A stretch of 7,809 bases of DNA from Microbacterium sp. (GTDB lineage Bacteria; Actinomycetota; Actinomycetes; Actinomycetales; Microbacteriaceae), in the NCBI GenBank assembly GCA_003248845.1, contig QFPD01000082.1:1-7809 (forward strand). The letters are read 5' to 3'. The notes under the pieces are model-generated. The model did no database searches. It saw nothing but the letters and a program-made list of their open reading frames with translations, and was not told the DNA's origin. This document shows, one piece after another, positions 1-7,353 of the stretch. Numbering within the stretch: position 1 is the stretch's first letter; each line of letters starts with the position of its first letter. The position numbers and the translations under genes were made by a program.

Positions 1-1
1 G

Positions 2-1498
2 GAGAACGGCTCGGCGTTCCTCGTGATGGAGCTCGTGCCCGGAGAGGCGCTGTCGACGATCCTCGAGCGAGAGACGACGCTCTCCACCGACAAGACGCTC
101 GACATCGTCGCCCAGACCGCCGCGGCTCTGCAGGCCGCGCACGCGGCCGGCCTCGTGCACCGCGACATCAAGCCCGGGAACCTCCTCATCACGCCTGACG
201 GGCGCGTCAAGATCACCGACTTCGGCATCGCACGCATCGCCGACCAGGTGCCGCTGACCGCGACCGGCCAGGTCATGGGCACGGTGCAGTACCTCTCACC
301 CGAGCAGGCCTCCGGCCACCCGGCATCCCCCGCCACCGACATCTATTCGCTGGGCATCGTCGCGTACGAGTGCCTCGCCGGCAAGCGCCCCTTCACGGGC
401 GAGTCGCAGGTCGCGATCGCGATGGCGCAGATCAACGACGCCCCGCCGCCCCTGCCCGAGACCATCGCCGAGCCCGTGCGCAACTTCGTCATGTCGATGA
501 TCGCGAAGAAGCCGGAGGACCGGCCCGCGACGGCGTCCGCCGTCGCACGGGCTGCGACGGCCCTCCGTCGCGGCGACATCGCCGGCGCCGTCGCGATCGT
601 TCCGGCGATCGCGGGTGCGGGACAGGTGGATGCCGCGACACAGCTGCTCACGCCCGGTGGTGCCGGGAGCGGTGAAGACACGACGCGCATCCTGCCCATG
701 GCGGGCGCCGCTCCTGCCGCGGCGGCCGTCGCCACCGATGCCGACCCGGCAACCGAGCCCGCCAAGAAGAAGCGCAGCCCGTGGACGTGGCCGCTCATCG
801 CGCTCATCGTGCTCCTGCTGCTCGTCCTCGGCGGGACGCTCTTCGCCCTGTTCGCGAACCAGAAGCCGGCACCGGCGGAGACCACCTCGTCGGCCCCGTC
901 TTCGCCGCCGCCCTCGAAGACACCGAGCGCGTCACCGACGGTCGCCAACATCAACCTGGGCGCGATCGAGCTGAAGGGCAAGACCTGCGACGAGGCGAAG
1001 AGCGCCCTCACGGCCGCTGGCTTCACGGCGGAGGCGACGTGCACCGACGGCGACGCTGCGTCGACCGAAGACCAGATCGGCAAGGTCTACAAGACCAACC
1101 CGACCGGTGGCAACGTGCCGCCGACCACGGTCGTCGCCCTCACGGTCTACGGCCCGCAGTCGGAGATGTCCCAGCCTGGGGCCCCGACGCTGAGCGCGAC
1201 CTCGGTCGCGGCGGGCGGCGAGCTCAACGCCACCTGGCAGGGCTACTCGTGCCCCGCCGGGTTCACACCGACCAACTACGTCTTCACCGTCAGCGGCGGG
1301 ACGTTCCAGGCCGGAGGCGGCACCGAGGCTTCCTTCCTCATCGGTCAGCAGCCGGCGGTCATCATCGCCGGGCCCTCGGGGACGGTCGTCGTGAACTACG
1401 TCGTCGAGTGCGAGAACAGCTCCGGCAACGTGCGCACGTCGCCGAGCTCCGCGCAAACGGTCGCGACGATCACACCGACGCCGTCGGCGACGCCGTAA
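2..1498 (+). CDS. pknA: PknA-like Ser/Thr protein kinase with PASTA and Ig-like ectodomain (5' truncated by window edge)
   Basis: Membrane Hanks-type kinase; the reading frame is open to the window edge, so the Gly-rich loop, catalytic Lys and alpha-C Glu lie outside. Numbering from the codon at 23: catalytic loop HRDIKPGN 46-53, DFG 66-68, P+1 region SPE 92-94, conserved R167 in the DRPAT motif near the kinase end. Activation-loop Thr79 and Thr81 align, from the GT anchor, with the two Thr autophosphorylated in mycobacterial PknA. An Ala/Thr-rich linker ends in a KKKR stop-transfer, one membrane segment (about 255-277), a Pro/Ser stalk, one PASTA-like repeat (about 311-377) and a beta-rich domain (about 384-481) resembling an Ig-like fold. 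Mycobacterial PknA lacks this ectodomain. The pknA name rests on position directly upstream of pknB. Probably the tail of a pbpA/rodA/pstP-type operon lying upstream, which is inferred from synteny. Confidence 0.9.
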   Translation, partial: ENGSAFLVMELVPGEALSTILERETTLSTDKTLDIVAQTAAALQAAHAAGLVHRDIKPGNLLITPDGRVKITDFGIARIADQVPLTATGQVMGTVQYLSPEQASGHPASPATDIYSLGIVAYECLAGKRPFTGESQVAIAMAQINDAPPPLPETIAEPVRNFVMSMIAKKPEDRPATASAVARAATALRRGDIAGAVAIVPAIAGAGQVDAATQLLTPGGAGSGEDTTRILPMAGAAPAAAAVATDADPATEPAKKKRSPWTWPLIALIVLLLLVLGGTLFALFANQKPAPAETTSSAPSSPPPSKTPSASPTVANINLGAIELKGKTCDEAKSALTAAGFTAEATCTDGDAASTEDQIGKVYKTNPTGGNVPPTTVVALTVYGPQSEMSQPGAPTLSATSVAAGGELNATWQGYSCPAGFTPTNYVFTVSGGTFQAGGGTEASFLIGQQPAVIIAGPSGTVVVNYVVECENSSGNVRTSPSSAQTVATITPTPSATP

Positions 1499-1523
1499 CG
1501 GGAAGTACTCGGACACGGTCGGT

Positions 1524-1529
1524 TAGGCT
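1524..1529 (+). promoter_or_regulatory. Candidate -10 element upstream of pknB
   Basis: TAGGCT fits the actinobacterial TANNNT -10 pattern and lies in the 64-bp gap between pknA and pknB, about 34 bases before the chosen GTG start. I see no convincing -35 hexamer. It would give pknB an internal promoter in addition to read-through from pknA. Weak evidence, based on one short motif. Confidence 0.3.
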
Positions 1530-1547
1530 GGCGGCGGAGTGTTGCCA

Positions 1548-1554
1548 GGGGGAG
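1548..1554 (+). promoter_or_regulatory. Ribosome binding site that sets the pknB start
   Basis: The G-rich run GGGGGAG ends 8 bases before GTG 1563. It is only 2 bases before GTG 1557 and lies downstream of GTG 1539 and TTG 1542, so GTG 1563 is the best-supported start. It also gives the short N-terminus typical of PknB, in which the RYRV motif follows within ten residues. Confidence 0.6.
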
Positions 1555-1562
1555 AAGTGTCT

Positions 1563-3260
<1,698 letters not shown>

Positions 3261-3263
<3 letters not shown>

Positions 3264-3294
3264 GTCCTCGCGCCCCGAGTGGCGCGAGGACTCA
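3261..3294. terminator. Bidirectional terminator hairpin containing both convergent stop codons
   Basis: TGAGTCCTCGCGCC (3261-3274) and GGCGCGAGGACTCA (3281-3294) are perfect reverse complements: a 14-bp stem with a 6-base loop. The pknB TGA (3261-3263) forms the base of one arm and the pabA TGA on the opposite strand (3294-3292) the base of the other. No T-tract follows on either strand, which is usual for actinobacterial terminators. The gap between the two genes is only 28 bases, so the hairpin serves both transcripts. Confidence 0.8.
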
Positions 3295-3933
3295 GCCCAC
3301 GAGGCGGTGCGGCGTCAGCGCCGCACCGCGCGTCGCCGCATCCGCGAGGGTCGGGCCACCGATCTGCGTGAGCCAGTTCCCGAGCAGTCGATAGCCCCCG
3401 ACGGTGAGCACGGCTTCGGGATGGAACTGCACCCCGCGCAACGGCAGCGTCCGGTGGGCGAGTGCCATGACGACGCCCGACGCCGTGCGCGCCGTCACGA
3501 CGAGGTCGTCCGGGAGCGTCGCCTCGTCGACCGCGAGCGAGTGATAGCGGGTCGCGGTGAGGGGGGAGGGCAGTCCCGCGAACAGCTCGTCGCCGTCGTG
3601 CCCCACCGCGCTCGTGATGCCGTGCAGCAGCTCGGGGGCCTCCGTAACACGCGCGCCGAACGCGACCGCGAGCGCCTGGTGGCCGAGGCACACGCCGAGG
3701 AGCGGGATGCCGCGCGCCGCCGCCGTGCGGACGACATCGATCGAGGCGCCGGCGTCCTCCGGCCGGCCCGGCCCCGGCGAGACGAGGATGCCGCGGCTGC
3801 CCTGCACCTCTGCGACGGGGTCCACGACGGCATCCGCCTCGACCATCCGCGTCGTCGCTCCGAGTTCGTGGAGGTAGCCGACGAGCGTGTGCACGAAGCT
3901 GTCGTGGTTGTCGACCACGAGGACGTCAGCCAC
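3292..3933 (-). CDS. pabA: Aminodeoxychorismate/anthranilate synthase glutamine amidotransferase subunit (component II)
   Basis: Class I glutamine amidotransferase of 213 aa that hydrolyses glutamine and passes ammonia to a PabB or TrpE partner acting on chorismate, for folate (p-aminobenzoate) or tryptophan synthesis. Visible: N-terminal VDNHDSFVHTL, oxyanion-loop SPGPGRPEDAG (52-62), nucleophile Cys82 in GVCLGHQA, YHSL (130-133), and His171/Glu173 of VQFHPE. All triad residues are present. The last 25 or so residues are divergent and encode a hairpin. GTG start: AGGAG at 3944-3948 is 10 bases upstream, and the start overlaps the stop of the preceding small gene by 8 bases, suggesting translational coupling. 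PabA or TrpG cannot be decided from sequence alone, and many actinobacterial copies serve both; the kinase-adjacent copy is often annotated either way. Confidence 0.93.
   Translation of the reverse strand: MADVLVVDNHDSFVHTLVGYLHELGATTRMVEADAVVDPVAEVQGSRGILVSPGPGRPEDAGASIDVVRTAAARGIPLLGVCLGHQALAVAFGARVTEAPELLHGITSAVGHDGDELFAGLPSPLTATRYHSLAVDEATLPDDLVVTARTASGVVMALAHRTLPLRGVQFHPEAVLTVGGYRLLGNWLTQIGGPTLADAATRGAALTPHRLVG
3304..3329. repeat. Second GC-rich hairpin in the 3' end of pabA
   Basis: GCGGTGCGGCG (3304-3314) and CGCCGCACCGC (3319-3329) form a perfect 11-bp stem with a TCAG loop. It lies within the last dozen codons of pabA and 9 bases from the stop-codon hairpin. It may be a tandem terminator for read-through from pknB, or may slow transcription at the end of pabA. 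It could also be a by-product of high GC content. Confidence 0.45.
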
Positions 3934-4084
3934 CGATGGTCGACTCCTGCGGGGAGATGAACTGCTGCGCCCACGGGAAGACGTACCAGAAGAGCCCGTA
4001 GAGGATCGCGGCGACGAGGGCGAGCAGGATGAGCACCCGCACCCATGCAGGACCGGGAAGAAGGCGCCAGAGTGCGGCGTACAT
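3926..4084 (-). CDS. Small single-pass membrane protein, 52 aa
   Basis: Short protein with one hydrophobic helix (about residues 16-36, rich in Leu/Val/Ala and aromatics) and a polar C-terminus QESTIGG. The longer reading starting at 4207 is rejected because its first 41 residues overlap the sortase gene and are Arg/His-rich shadow sequence. ATG 4084 is supported by AGGAG at 4095-4099, 10 bases upstream, and by a TGATG overlap with the sortase stop. The 3' end overlaps pabA by 8 bases. The position between sortase and pabA recalls the small membrane proteins seen at this locus in other Actinobacteria. Function unknown; a partner or modulator of the sortase is a guess from coupling only. Confidence 0.8.
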   Translation of the reverse strand: MYAALWRLLPGPAWVRVLILLALVAAILYGLFWYVFPWAQQFISPQESTIGG

Positions 4085-4878
4085 CAGGACGAGGCTCCTA
4101 CGGTCGGCGCGGCGAGCGAGGCGGGCGGGCCCGCGGAGGTGGGGGTGAAACTGTCGAAGACGGCGTACGCGATGATGCGCTCGAGCATGTTGAGCTTCGG
4201 GGCGCACGATGTGAGGGTCAGATACCGTCCGTTCGCCGCGACGCCGACCTGCTGCGGGACCGGCAGCAGGACCTCGACCTGAGTGTCCTGCACGTACTCG
4301 AGAGTGCGGAATCGGTAGGTGTACCAGCCGTCGGGTGTCTGGATGACGATGGCATCGCCGATGACGAGTTGGTCGATCGGGTCGAAGGGGGCCCCCGAGG
4401 TCCAGCGGTGCGCGGCGTAGACGGTGTTGCCGACGTCGCCCGGCATCGCGGTGTCGGCGTAGTGCCCGATCTCACCCTGATCCAGGATGTCGGTGCGCGA
4501 CGTTCCGGCGGCGATCGTGAACTGCCACGCCGGGCCGAAGCGGGGGATGAACATCACGCCGAACGGCGTGCCGTGGTCAGGCTGCGCCTGCACGGGGACG
4601 ACCGTCTCGACCGGGGCGGCGCTGTCGCTCGGCGTCGGAGAGGGTGTGGCCGCGTCGGTGGCTGTCGGCGACGGTGTCATCCAGCTCTGCGAGAGCGCGC
4701 TGGCTTCCTTGTGCTTCTCGGCGCTGATGATCCAGTCGCCGACCCACATCTGCCAGGCCACGTAGAGCAACGCGACGACGCCGAGGGTGATGAGGATCTC
4801 ACCGAGAACTCCGACGAACGATGCACGGCGACGCGGCGTGCGGCGTCTCCGGCGTGTGGTCGTCGCGGCTTCCCCCAT
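4084..4878 (-). CDS. Class E sortase
   Basis: Membrane-anchored cysteine transpeptidase of 264 aa that would attach surface proteins carrying a C-terminal sorting signal to peptidoglycan. Visible: Arg-rich cytoplasmic N-terminus (9-18), one membrane helix (about 24-44), a Pro/Thr/Ser linker (about 68-90), then the sortase beta-barrel with catalytic His157 (YAAHRW), Cys225 (TLTSCAP) and Arg234 (LERIIAYA). The Cys-to-Arg spacing of 9 and the His-to-Cys spacing of 68 fit the class E pattern; the residue after Cys is Ala, where class E enzymes often have His, Asn or Thr. First gene of a three-gene minus-strand operon. Start at ATG 4878 has no clear Shine-Dalgarno; a -10-like GAGAAT six bases upstream suggests a leaderless transcript. 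No substrate with an LPXTG/LAXTG signal is encoded in this window. Confidence 0.93.
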   Translation of the reverse strand: MGEAATTTRRRRRTPRRRASFVGVLGEILITLGVVALLYVAWQMWVGDWIISAEKHKEASALSQSWMTPSPTATDAATPSPTPSDSAAPVETVVPVQAQPDHGTPFGVMFIPRFGPAWQFTIAAGTSRTDILDQGEIGHYADTAMPGDVGNTVYAAHRWTSGAPFDPIDQLVIGDAIVIQTPDGWYTYRFRTLEYVQDTQVEVLLPVPQQVGVAANGRYLTLTSCAPKLNMLERIIAYAVFDSFTPTSAGPPASLAAPTVGASS

Positions 4879-4884
4879 AGTCGG

Positions 4885-4890
4885 ATTCTC
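4885..4890 (-). promoter_or_regulatory. Candidate -10 of the sortase operon (leaderless)
   Basis: Read on the minus strand the hexamer is GAGAAT, followed by six bases and the sortase ATG. This places the expected transcription start at or next to the A of ATG. No purine-rich ribosome binding site is seen between them. The first base departs from TANNNT, so the evidence is modest. Confidence 0.4.
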
Positions 4891-4891
4891 G

Positions 4892-4906
4892 CACAGCTCG
4901 GCTGTG
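4892..4906. repeat. Perfect 6-bp palindrome between divergent sortase and crgA promoters
   Basis: CACAGC (4892-4897), TCG spacer, GCTGTG (4901-4906). It lies where the crgA -35 region is expected and inside the -35/-10 spacer of the sortase promoter, so a protein bound here could affect both genes. No known regulator consensus is recognised. Confidence 0.4.
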
Positions 4907-4920
4907 CCGAGGCTGGCAGG

Positions 4921-4926
4921 TAGAAT
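4921..4926 (+). promoter_or_regulatory. -10 element of crgA (leaderless)
   Basis: TAGAAT matches the actinobacterial TANNNT -10 consensus and ends six bases before the crgA ATG at 4933, putting the predicted transcription start on the start codon itself. No Shine-Dalgarno sequence fits in the six bases between. Leaderless mRNAs are common in Actinobacteria. Confidence 0.55.
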
Positions 4927-4932
4927 CGCCGC

Positions 4933-5172
4933 ATGGCACGATCTGGCAAGGACGACGAGCAGCTCACCGAGCGCCCGGAGGGCGAAGCCGCCCCCAACCC
5001 GGTGTGGTTCAAGCCCATCATGCTGGGCCTCATGATCCTCGGACTGCTGTGGGTGATCGTCTTCTACCTCAGCGGTCAGGCGCTGCCCGTCCCCGGCATC
5101 GGCGGTTGGAACCTGGTGATCGGGTTCGGCATCGCCTTCGTCGGGTTCCTCATGACGACACGCTGGCGTTGA
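4933..5172 (+). CDS. crgA: Cell division protein CrgA
   Basis: Small membrane protein of 79 aa. In Streptomyces and Mycobacterium CrgA localises to the division site; mycobacterial CrgA contacts FtsZ, FtsQ and FtsI. Visible: charged cytoplasmic N-terminus (1-20), the family-typical PNPVWFKP motif just before the first membrane helix (about 28-46), a short external loop with Gly/Pro (SGQALPVPGIGGWN), a second helix (about 60-75) and the end MTTRWR, typical of the family. Length is close to the usual 80-95 residues. ATG 4933 is the only good start, with a -10 box directly upstream. Divergent from the sortase operon and convergent with the rhomboid gene. Its place beside pknA/pknB fits the actinobacterial division cluster. 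Confidence 0.95.
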   Translation: MARSGKDDEQLTERPEGEAAPNPVWFKPIMLGLMILGLLWVIVFYLSGQALPVPGIGGWNLVIGFGIAFVGFLMTTRWR

Positions 5173-5175
5173 TCG

Positions 5176-5252
5176 CTCTCCACACCTTCCTCCACGGGGT
5201 GTGAATTACACCGGTGTTATTCATCCCCATCTGTGGACGAAGGTGTGGATAA
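5176..5252. promoter_or_regulatory. DnaA-box-containing gap between crgA and rhomboid gene
   Basis: This 88-bp convergent gap contains TGTGGATAA (5244-5252), the exact complement of the DnaA box TTATCCACA. Exactly 12 bases upstream in the same orientation is TGTGGACGA (5232-5240), one mismatch from the complement of TTGTCCACA. A weaker CTCTCCACA (5176-5184, 7 of 9) lies in the opposite orientation. The pentamer GGTGT or its complement ACACC occurs five times between 5182 and 5246. The cluster of which this is part normally lies within several kb of dnaA, so a DnaA-binding accessory or titration site is plausible. Binding is not shown. Confidence 0.5.
5202..5223. repeat. Near-perfect 22-bp palindrome in the crgA/rhomboid gap
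   Basis: The half-sites TGAATTACACC (5202-5212) and GGTGTTATTCA (5213-5223) are complementary at 10 of 11 positions with no spacer; the only mismatch is T/T at 5207/5218. An operator-like dyad or an extruding hairpin is possible. As a terminator for the two convergent genes it is unusual in being AT-rich in its outer half and lacking a loop. Confidence 0.5.
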
Positions 5253-5260
5253 CTCTCCGC

Positions 5261-6118
5261 TCAGCGATAGATGAGGAGCGGGACCGCGAGCAGGGCGACG
5301 AGTCCGACCGCGACGGCGACGAGGAGCCACACCTGTGTGCGTTGCTGCCGAATAGCGCGCGTGCGCGCGAAGATGAATCCCACGAGCGCGCCGACGAGTC
5401 CGCCACCGATGTGCGCCTGCCACGCGATGCCGGACCCGGGCAGGAACGTGATGACGAGGTTCAACCCCAGGAGCACCGCGATCGCCGTGACATTGGCCCC
5501 GATGTGCCGGCCGATCACGAACATCGCGCCGAGCAGACCCCAGACGGCGCCGGAGGCTCCGACGACCCACGTCGTCGGAGCGAGCAGAGCGGTCAACACG
5601 GAGCCGCCCACAGCGCTCAGGAGGTAGAGCGCGAGGAAGCGCCATCGACCGAGCAGCGGTTCCAGGCTGCGCCCGAGTGCCCAGAGCGCGAGCATGTTGA
5701 GGGCGATGTGCCACACGCTCGCATGCACGAGGGTGACCGTGACGAGTCGCCACGGCTGCGTATAGGCCAGCTGGCCGTTGAAGGCGAGCCAGACCTGAAC
5801 GACATTGCCGAACCCGCCCGGGATCAATCCCAGCAGGTAGAAGCAGATCGACGCCCCCATGAGCGTGTAGGTGACCACCGGCGTACCGCTCGCCGCCGCC
5901 CGCGCGAGAGGGCGGCGGCGCGGCATCCGGGTCACGTTCGCCTTGTGCTGCTTCTGCTGCTCCGCGAGGCATTCCGGGCAGATGACACCCACCGGAAGCG
6001 GTGTCTGGCACTCCGGGCAGATCGTGCGCAGGCACCGCTGGCACAGCACGAAGCTCTGCCGGTCCGGATGCCGGTAGCAGAAGTTGTCCGGATTGGTCTG
6101 GAACGCGGAGTCGCTCAC
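5261..6118 (-). CDS. Rhomboid family intramembrane serine protease with N-terminal zinc-binding domain
   Basis: Polytopic protein of 285 aa expected to cleave transmembrane substrates within the bilayer. The N-terminus has ordered Cys/His ligands (C14, H17, C26, C29, C34, C37, C47, C50), a B-box-like zinc domain common in actinobacterial rhomboids, then a basic linker (about 59-72). The six-helix rhomboid core follows, with an HxxxN motif (H137, N141) on helix 2, catalytic Ser189 in GASGAVWG and catalytic His236 in the AHIGGGLVGA helix, so the Ser-His dyad is intact. A further hydrophobic helix ends the protein (about 263-283). GTG start at 6118 lies 18 bases after the cyclophilin stop, with no strong ribosome binding site, so coupled translation is likely. 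The corresponding mycobacterial locus carries a different small membrane protein (Rv0010c). Confidence 0.93.
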   Translation of the reverse strand: MSDSAFQTNPDNFCYRHPDRQSFVLCQRCLRTICPECQTPLPVGVICPECLAEQQKQHKANVTRMPRRRPLARAAASGTPVVTYTLMGASICFYLLGLIPGGFGNVVQVWLAFNGQLAYTQPWRLVTVTLVHASVWHIALNMLALWALGRSLEPLLGRWRFLALYLLSAVGGSVLTALLAPTTWVVGASGAVWGLLGAMFVIGRHIGANVTAIAVLLGLNLVITFLPGSGIAWQAHIGGGLVGALVGFIFARTRAIRQQRTQVWLLVAVAVGLVALLAVPLLIYR

Positions 6119-6136
6119 GTGATGGGGCGCCGGCTC

Positions 6137-6694
6137 TCAGACTGCGGCGACGTCGATCGAGCTGATGACGACGGGCTCGACCGGGCGGTCGCCGGCTCCC
6201 GTGCGCACCGCGGCGATCTCGTCGACAACGGCGCGGGAGGCGTCATCGGCGACCTCACCGAAGATCGTGTGCTTGCCCTGCAGCCACGGAGTCGGGTCGG
6301 TCGTGATGAAGAACTGCGACCCGTTAGTGCCCTCGGCCTTGCCGGTGATGGCGTTGCGGCGCAGGCCCGCGTTGGCCATCGCGAGGATGTAGGGGTTGTT
6401 GAAGTTCAGTTCGGGGTGGATCTCGTCGTCGAAGTTGTAGCCCGGTCCGCCCACGCCCTGACCGAGCGGGTCGCCGCCCTGGATCATGAAGTTCGGAATG
6501 ATGCGGTGGAAGATCACATCGGTGTAAAGGGGGCCCTCGCCGGCCTGACCCGTCGCGGGGTTGGTCCACGCCTGCGATCCGTCTGCGAGACCCGTGAAGT
6601 TCTTGACCGTCTTCGGCGCGTGGTCGCCGAAGAGGTTGACGACGATGTCGCCATGGTTGGTGTGGATGGTGGCTACGGCGGTGTGGATCGTCAT
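6137..6694 (-). CDS. ppiA: Peptidyl-prolyl cis-trans isomerase, cyclophilin type
   Basis: Cytoplasmic cyclophilin of 185 aa catalysing proline isomerisation during folding. No signal peptide or membrane helix. Visible motifs: FHRIIPNFMIQGGD (62-75) with active-site Arg64, Phe69, Met70 and Gln72; NGSQFFIT (124-131); and W137 and H142 in PTPWLQGKHTIFGEV, equivalent to the cyclosporin-contact Trp and active-site His of cyclophilin A. All key residues are present. ATG 6694 is preferred over the upstream TTG at 6718 because the upstream eight residues (TGGRIPS) are read from a GGTGGGAG stretch that works as a ribosome binding site, and because relatives start close to the THTNHGDI strand. Upstream of and probably cotranscribed with the rhomboid gene; divergent from the gene at 6784. 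Confidence 0.95.
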   Translation of the reverse strand: MTIHTAVATIHTNHGDIVVNLFGDHAPKTVKNFTGLADGSQAWTNPATGQAGEGPLYTDVIFHRIIPNFMIQGGDPLGQGVGGPGYNFDDEIHPELNFNNPYILAMANAGLRRNAITGKAEGTNGSQFFITTDPTPWLQGKHTIFGEVADDASRAVVDEIAAVRTGAGDRPVEPVVISSIDVAAV

Positions 6695-6744
6695 GCTGGG
6701 TATTCTCCCACCTGTCAACCCCTTCCGACGTCGCGGGCGTCTGG

Positions 6745-6750
6745 CAAGAT
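6745..6750 (+). promoter_or_regulatory. Weak candidate -10 for the gene at 6784
   Basis: CAAGAT resembles a -10 (TANNNT with one mismatch) 33 bases before the GTG. TTCCGA at 6723-6728 could be a poor -35 at 16-base spacing. This 89-bp divergent region must hold promoters for both the cyclophilin and this gene, but no element stands out. Confidence 0.2.
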
Positions 6751-6771
6751 GGGGAGAAACGACCCCGAATC

Positions 6772-6778
6772 AGGGAGG
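6772..6778 (+). promoter_or_regulatory. Strong Shine-Dalgarno of the gene at 6784
   Basis: AGGGAGG lies 5 bases before GTG 6784 and fixes that start. It contrasts with crgA and the sortase, which have none. Confidence 0.65.
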
Positions 6779-6783
6779 GCACC

Positions 6784-7353
6784 GTGAGCCTCAGCCGTAA
6801 GCGCAAGAAGGAACTCCGCAAGCTTCAGGACCAGGCGAGCACGCTGTGGGAGTCACAGCAGGTTCTGCTCGGTCAGGCGGGGGAGGTCGCGCGTGAGGCG
6901 GGGCGTCAGCTCGGCAACTACAACCGCGAGCAGGTCGTGCCCACCGTGCAGCACACCTACGAGAAGTACGCGGCGCCGTACGTCGACCAGGGCGTCAAGA
7001 CGTCGCGCAAGGTCTACAACGACAAGATCGTGCCGGCGGCCGGTGCCGTGATCGGATCGGCGTTGAGCGTGTGGGATGCCGCCAATGAGAAGCGCTCCGA
7101 CCTCGCCGCCGGTCGCGGATTCGGCTCGGTCGATTTCGCTGCGCTGCAGAAGAAGGCGCAGAAGTACGGCAAGCAGGCATCCAAGCAGCTCGTCGTGGCC
7201 CCGCCGAAGAAGGGCGTGAGCGCCGGCGGCGTCATCGCGATCCTGCTCGGCGTTGCCGCGGCGGCCGGCGTGATCTACGCGGCATGGCAGACGCTGCGCG
7301 CGGATGACGAGCTGTGGGTCGCAGACGACCCGCTGCGCGCGCCGGATGCCTGA
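6784..7353 (+). CDS. Conserved membrane-anchored protein of unknown function, 189 aa
   Basis: I do not recognise a named family. The N-terminus is strongly basic (SRKRKKELRKL, 4-14), followed by long polar, probably helical sequence (15-80) with Gln/Glu/Arg-rich stretches and two Tyr-rich segments (YEKYAAPYVD, SRKVYNDK). A Lys/Gln-rich stretch (122-134) leads to one hydrophobic helix (about 146-167), then an acidic 20-residue tail with DDELWVADDP. This looks like a tail-anchored cytoplasmic protein, but topology cannot be settled from sequence. Start GTG 6784 is supported by AGGGAGG. Its stop overlaps the YbaK-type gene by 8 bases, suggesting coupling. The basic N-terminus could touch nucleic acid or lipid head groups; this is speculation. 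Confidence 0.85.
   Translation: MSLSRKRKKELRKLQDQASTLWESQQVLLGQAGEVAREAGRQLGNYNREQVVPTVQHTYEKYAAPYVDQGVKTSRKVYNDKIVPAAGAVIGSALSVWDAANEKRSDLAAGRGFGSVDFAALQKKAQKYGKQASKQLVVAPPKKGVSAGGVIAILLGVAAAAGVIYAAWQTLRADDELWVADDPLRAPDA

Noticed and set aside
842..933. Proline/serine/threonine-rich low-complexity stretch of PknA as a sequence repeat
   Set aside because: It is an ordinary extracellular stalk after the membrane helix, without regular repeat units.
343..1083. 246-aa open frame on the minus strand
   Set aside because: Antisense to the PknA-like kinase and its membrane region; no recognisable motif and no ribosome binding site.
1539..1562. Upstream GTG/TTG starts for pknB
   Set aside because: They lie before or within the ribosome binding site and add residues not expected in PknB.
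4045..4923. 292-aa open frame on the plus strand
   Set aside because: Antisense to the sortase, whose His, Cys and Arg motifs are clear.
6695..6718. TTG start of the cyclophilin and a TTGACA -35-like hexamer at the same place
   Set aside because: The bases are better explained as ribosome binding site; no -10 lies at the right distance from the hexamer.
5201..6787. 528-aa open frame on the plus strand
   Set aside because: It is antisense to the rhomboid and cyclophilin genes, rich in Arg/Asp/Glu with no domain pattern, and results from GC-rich codon structure of the real genes.
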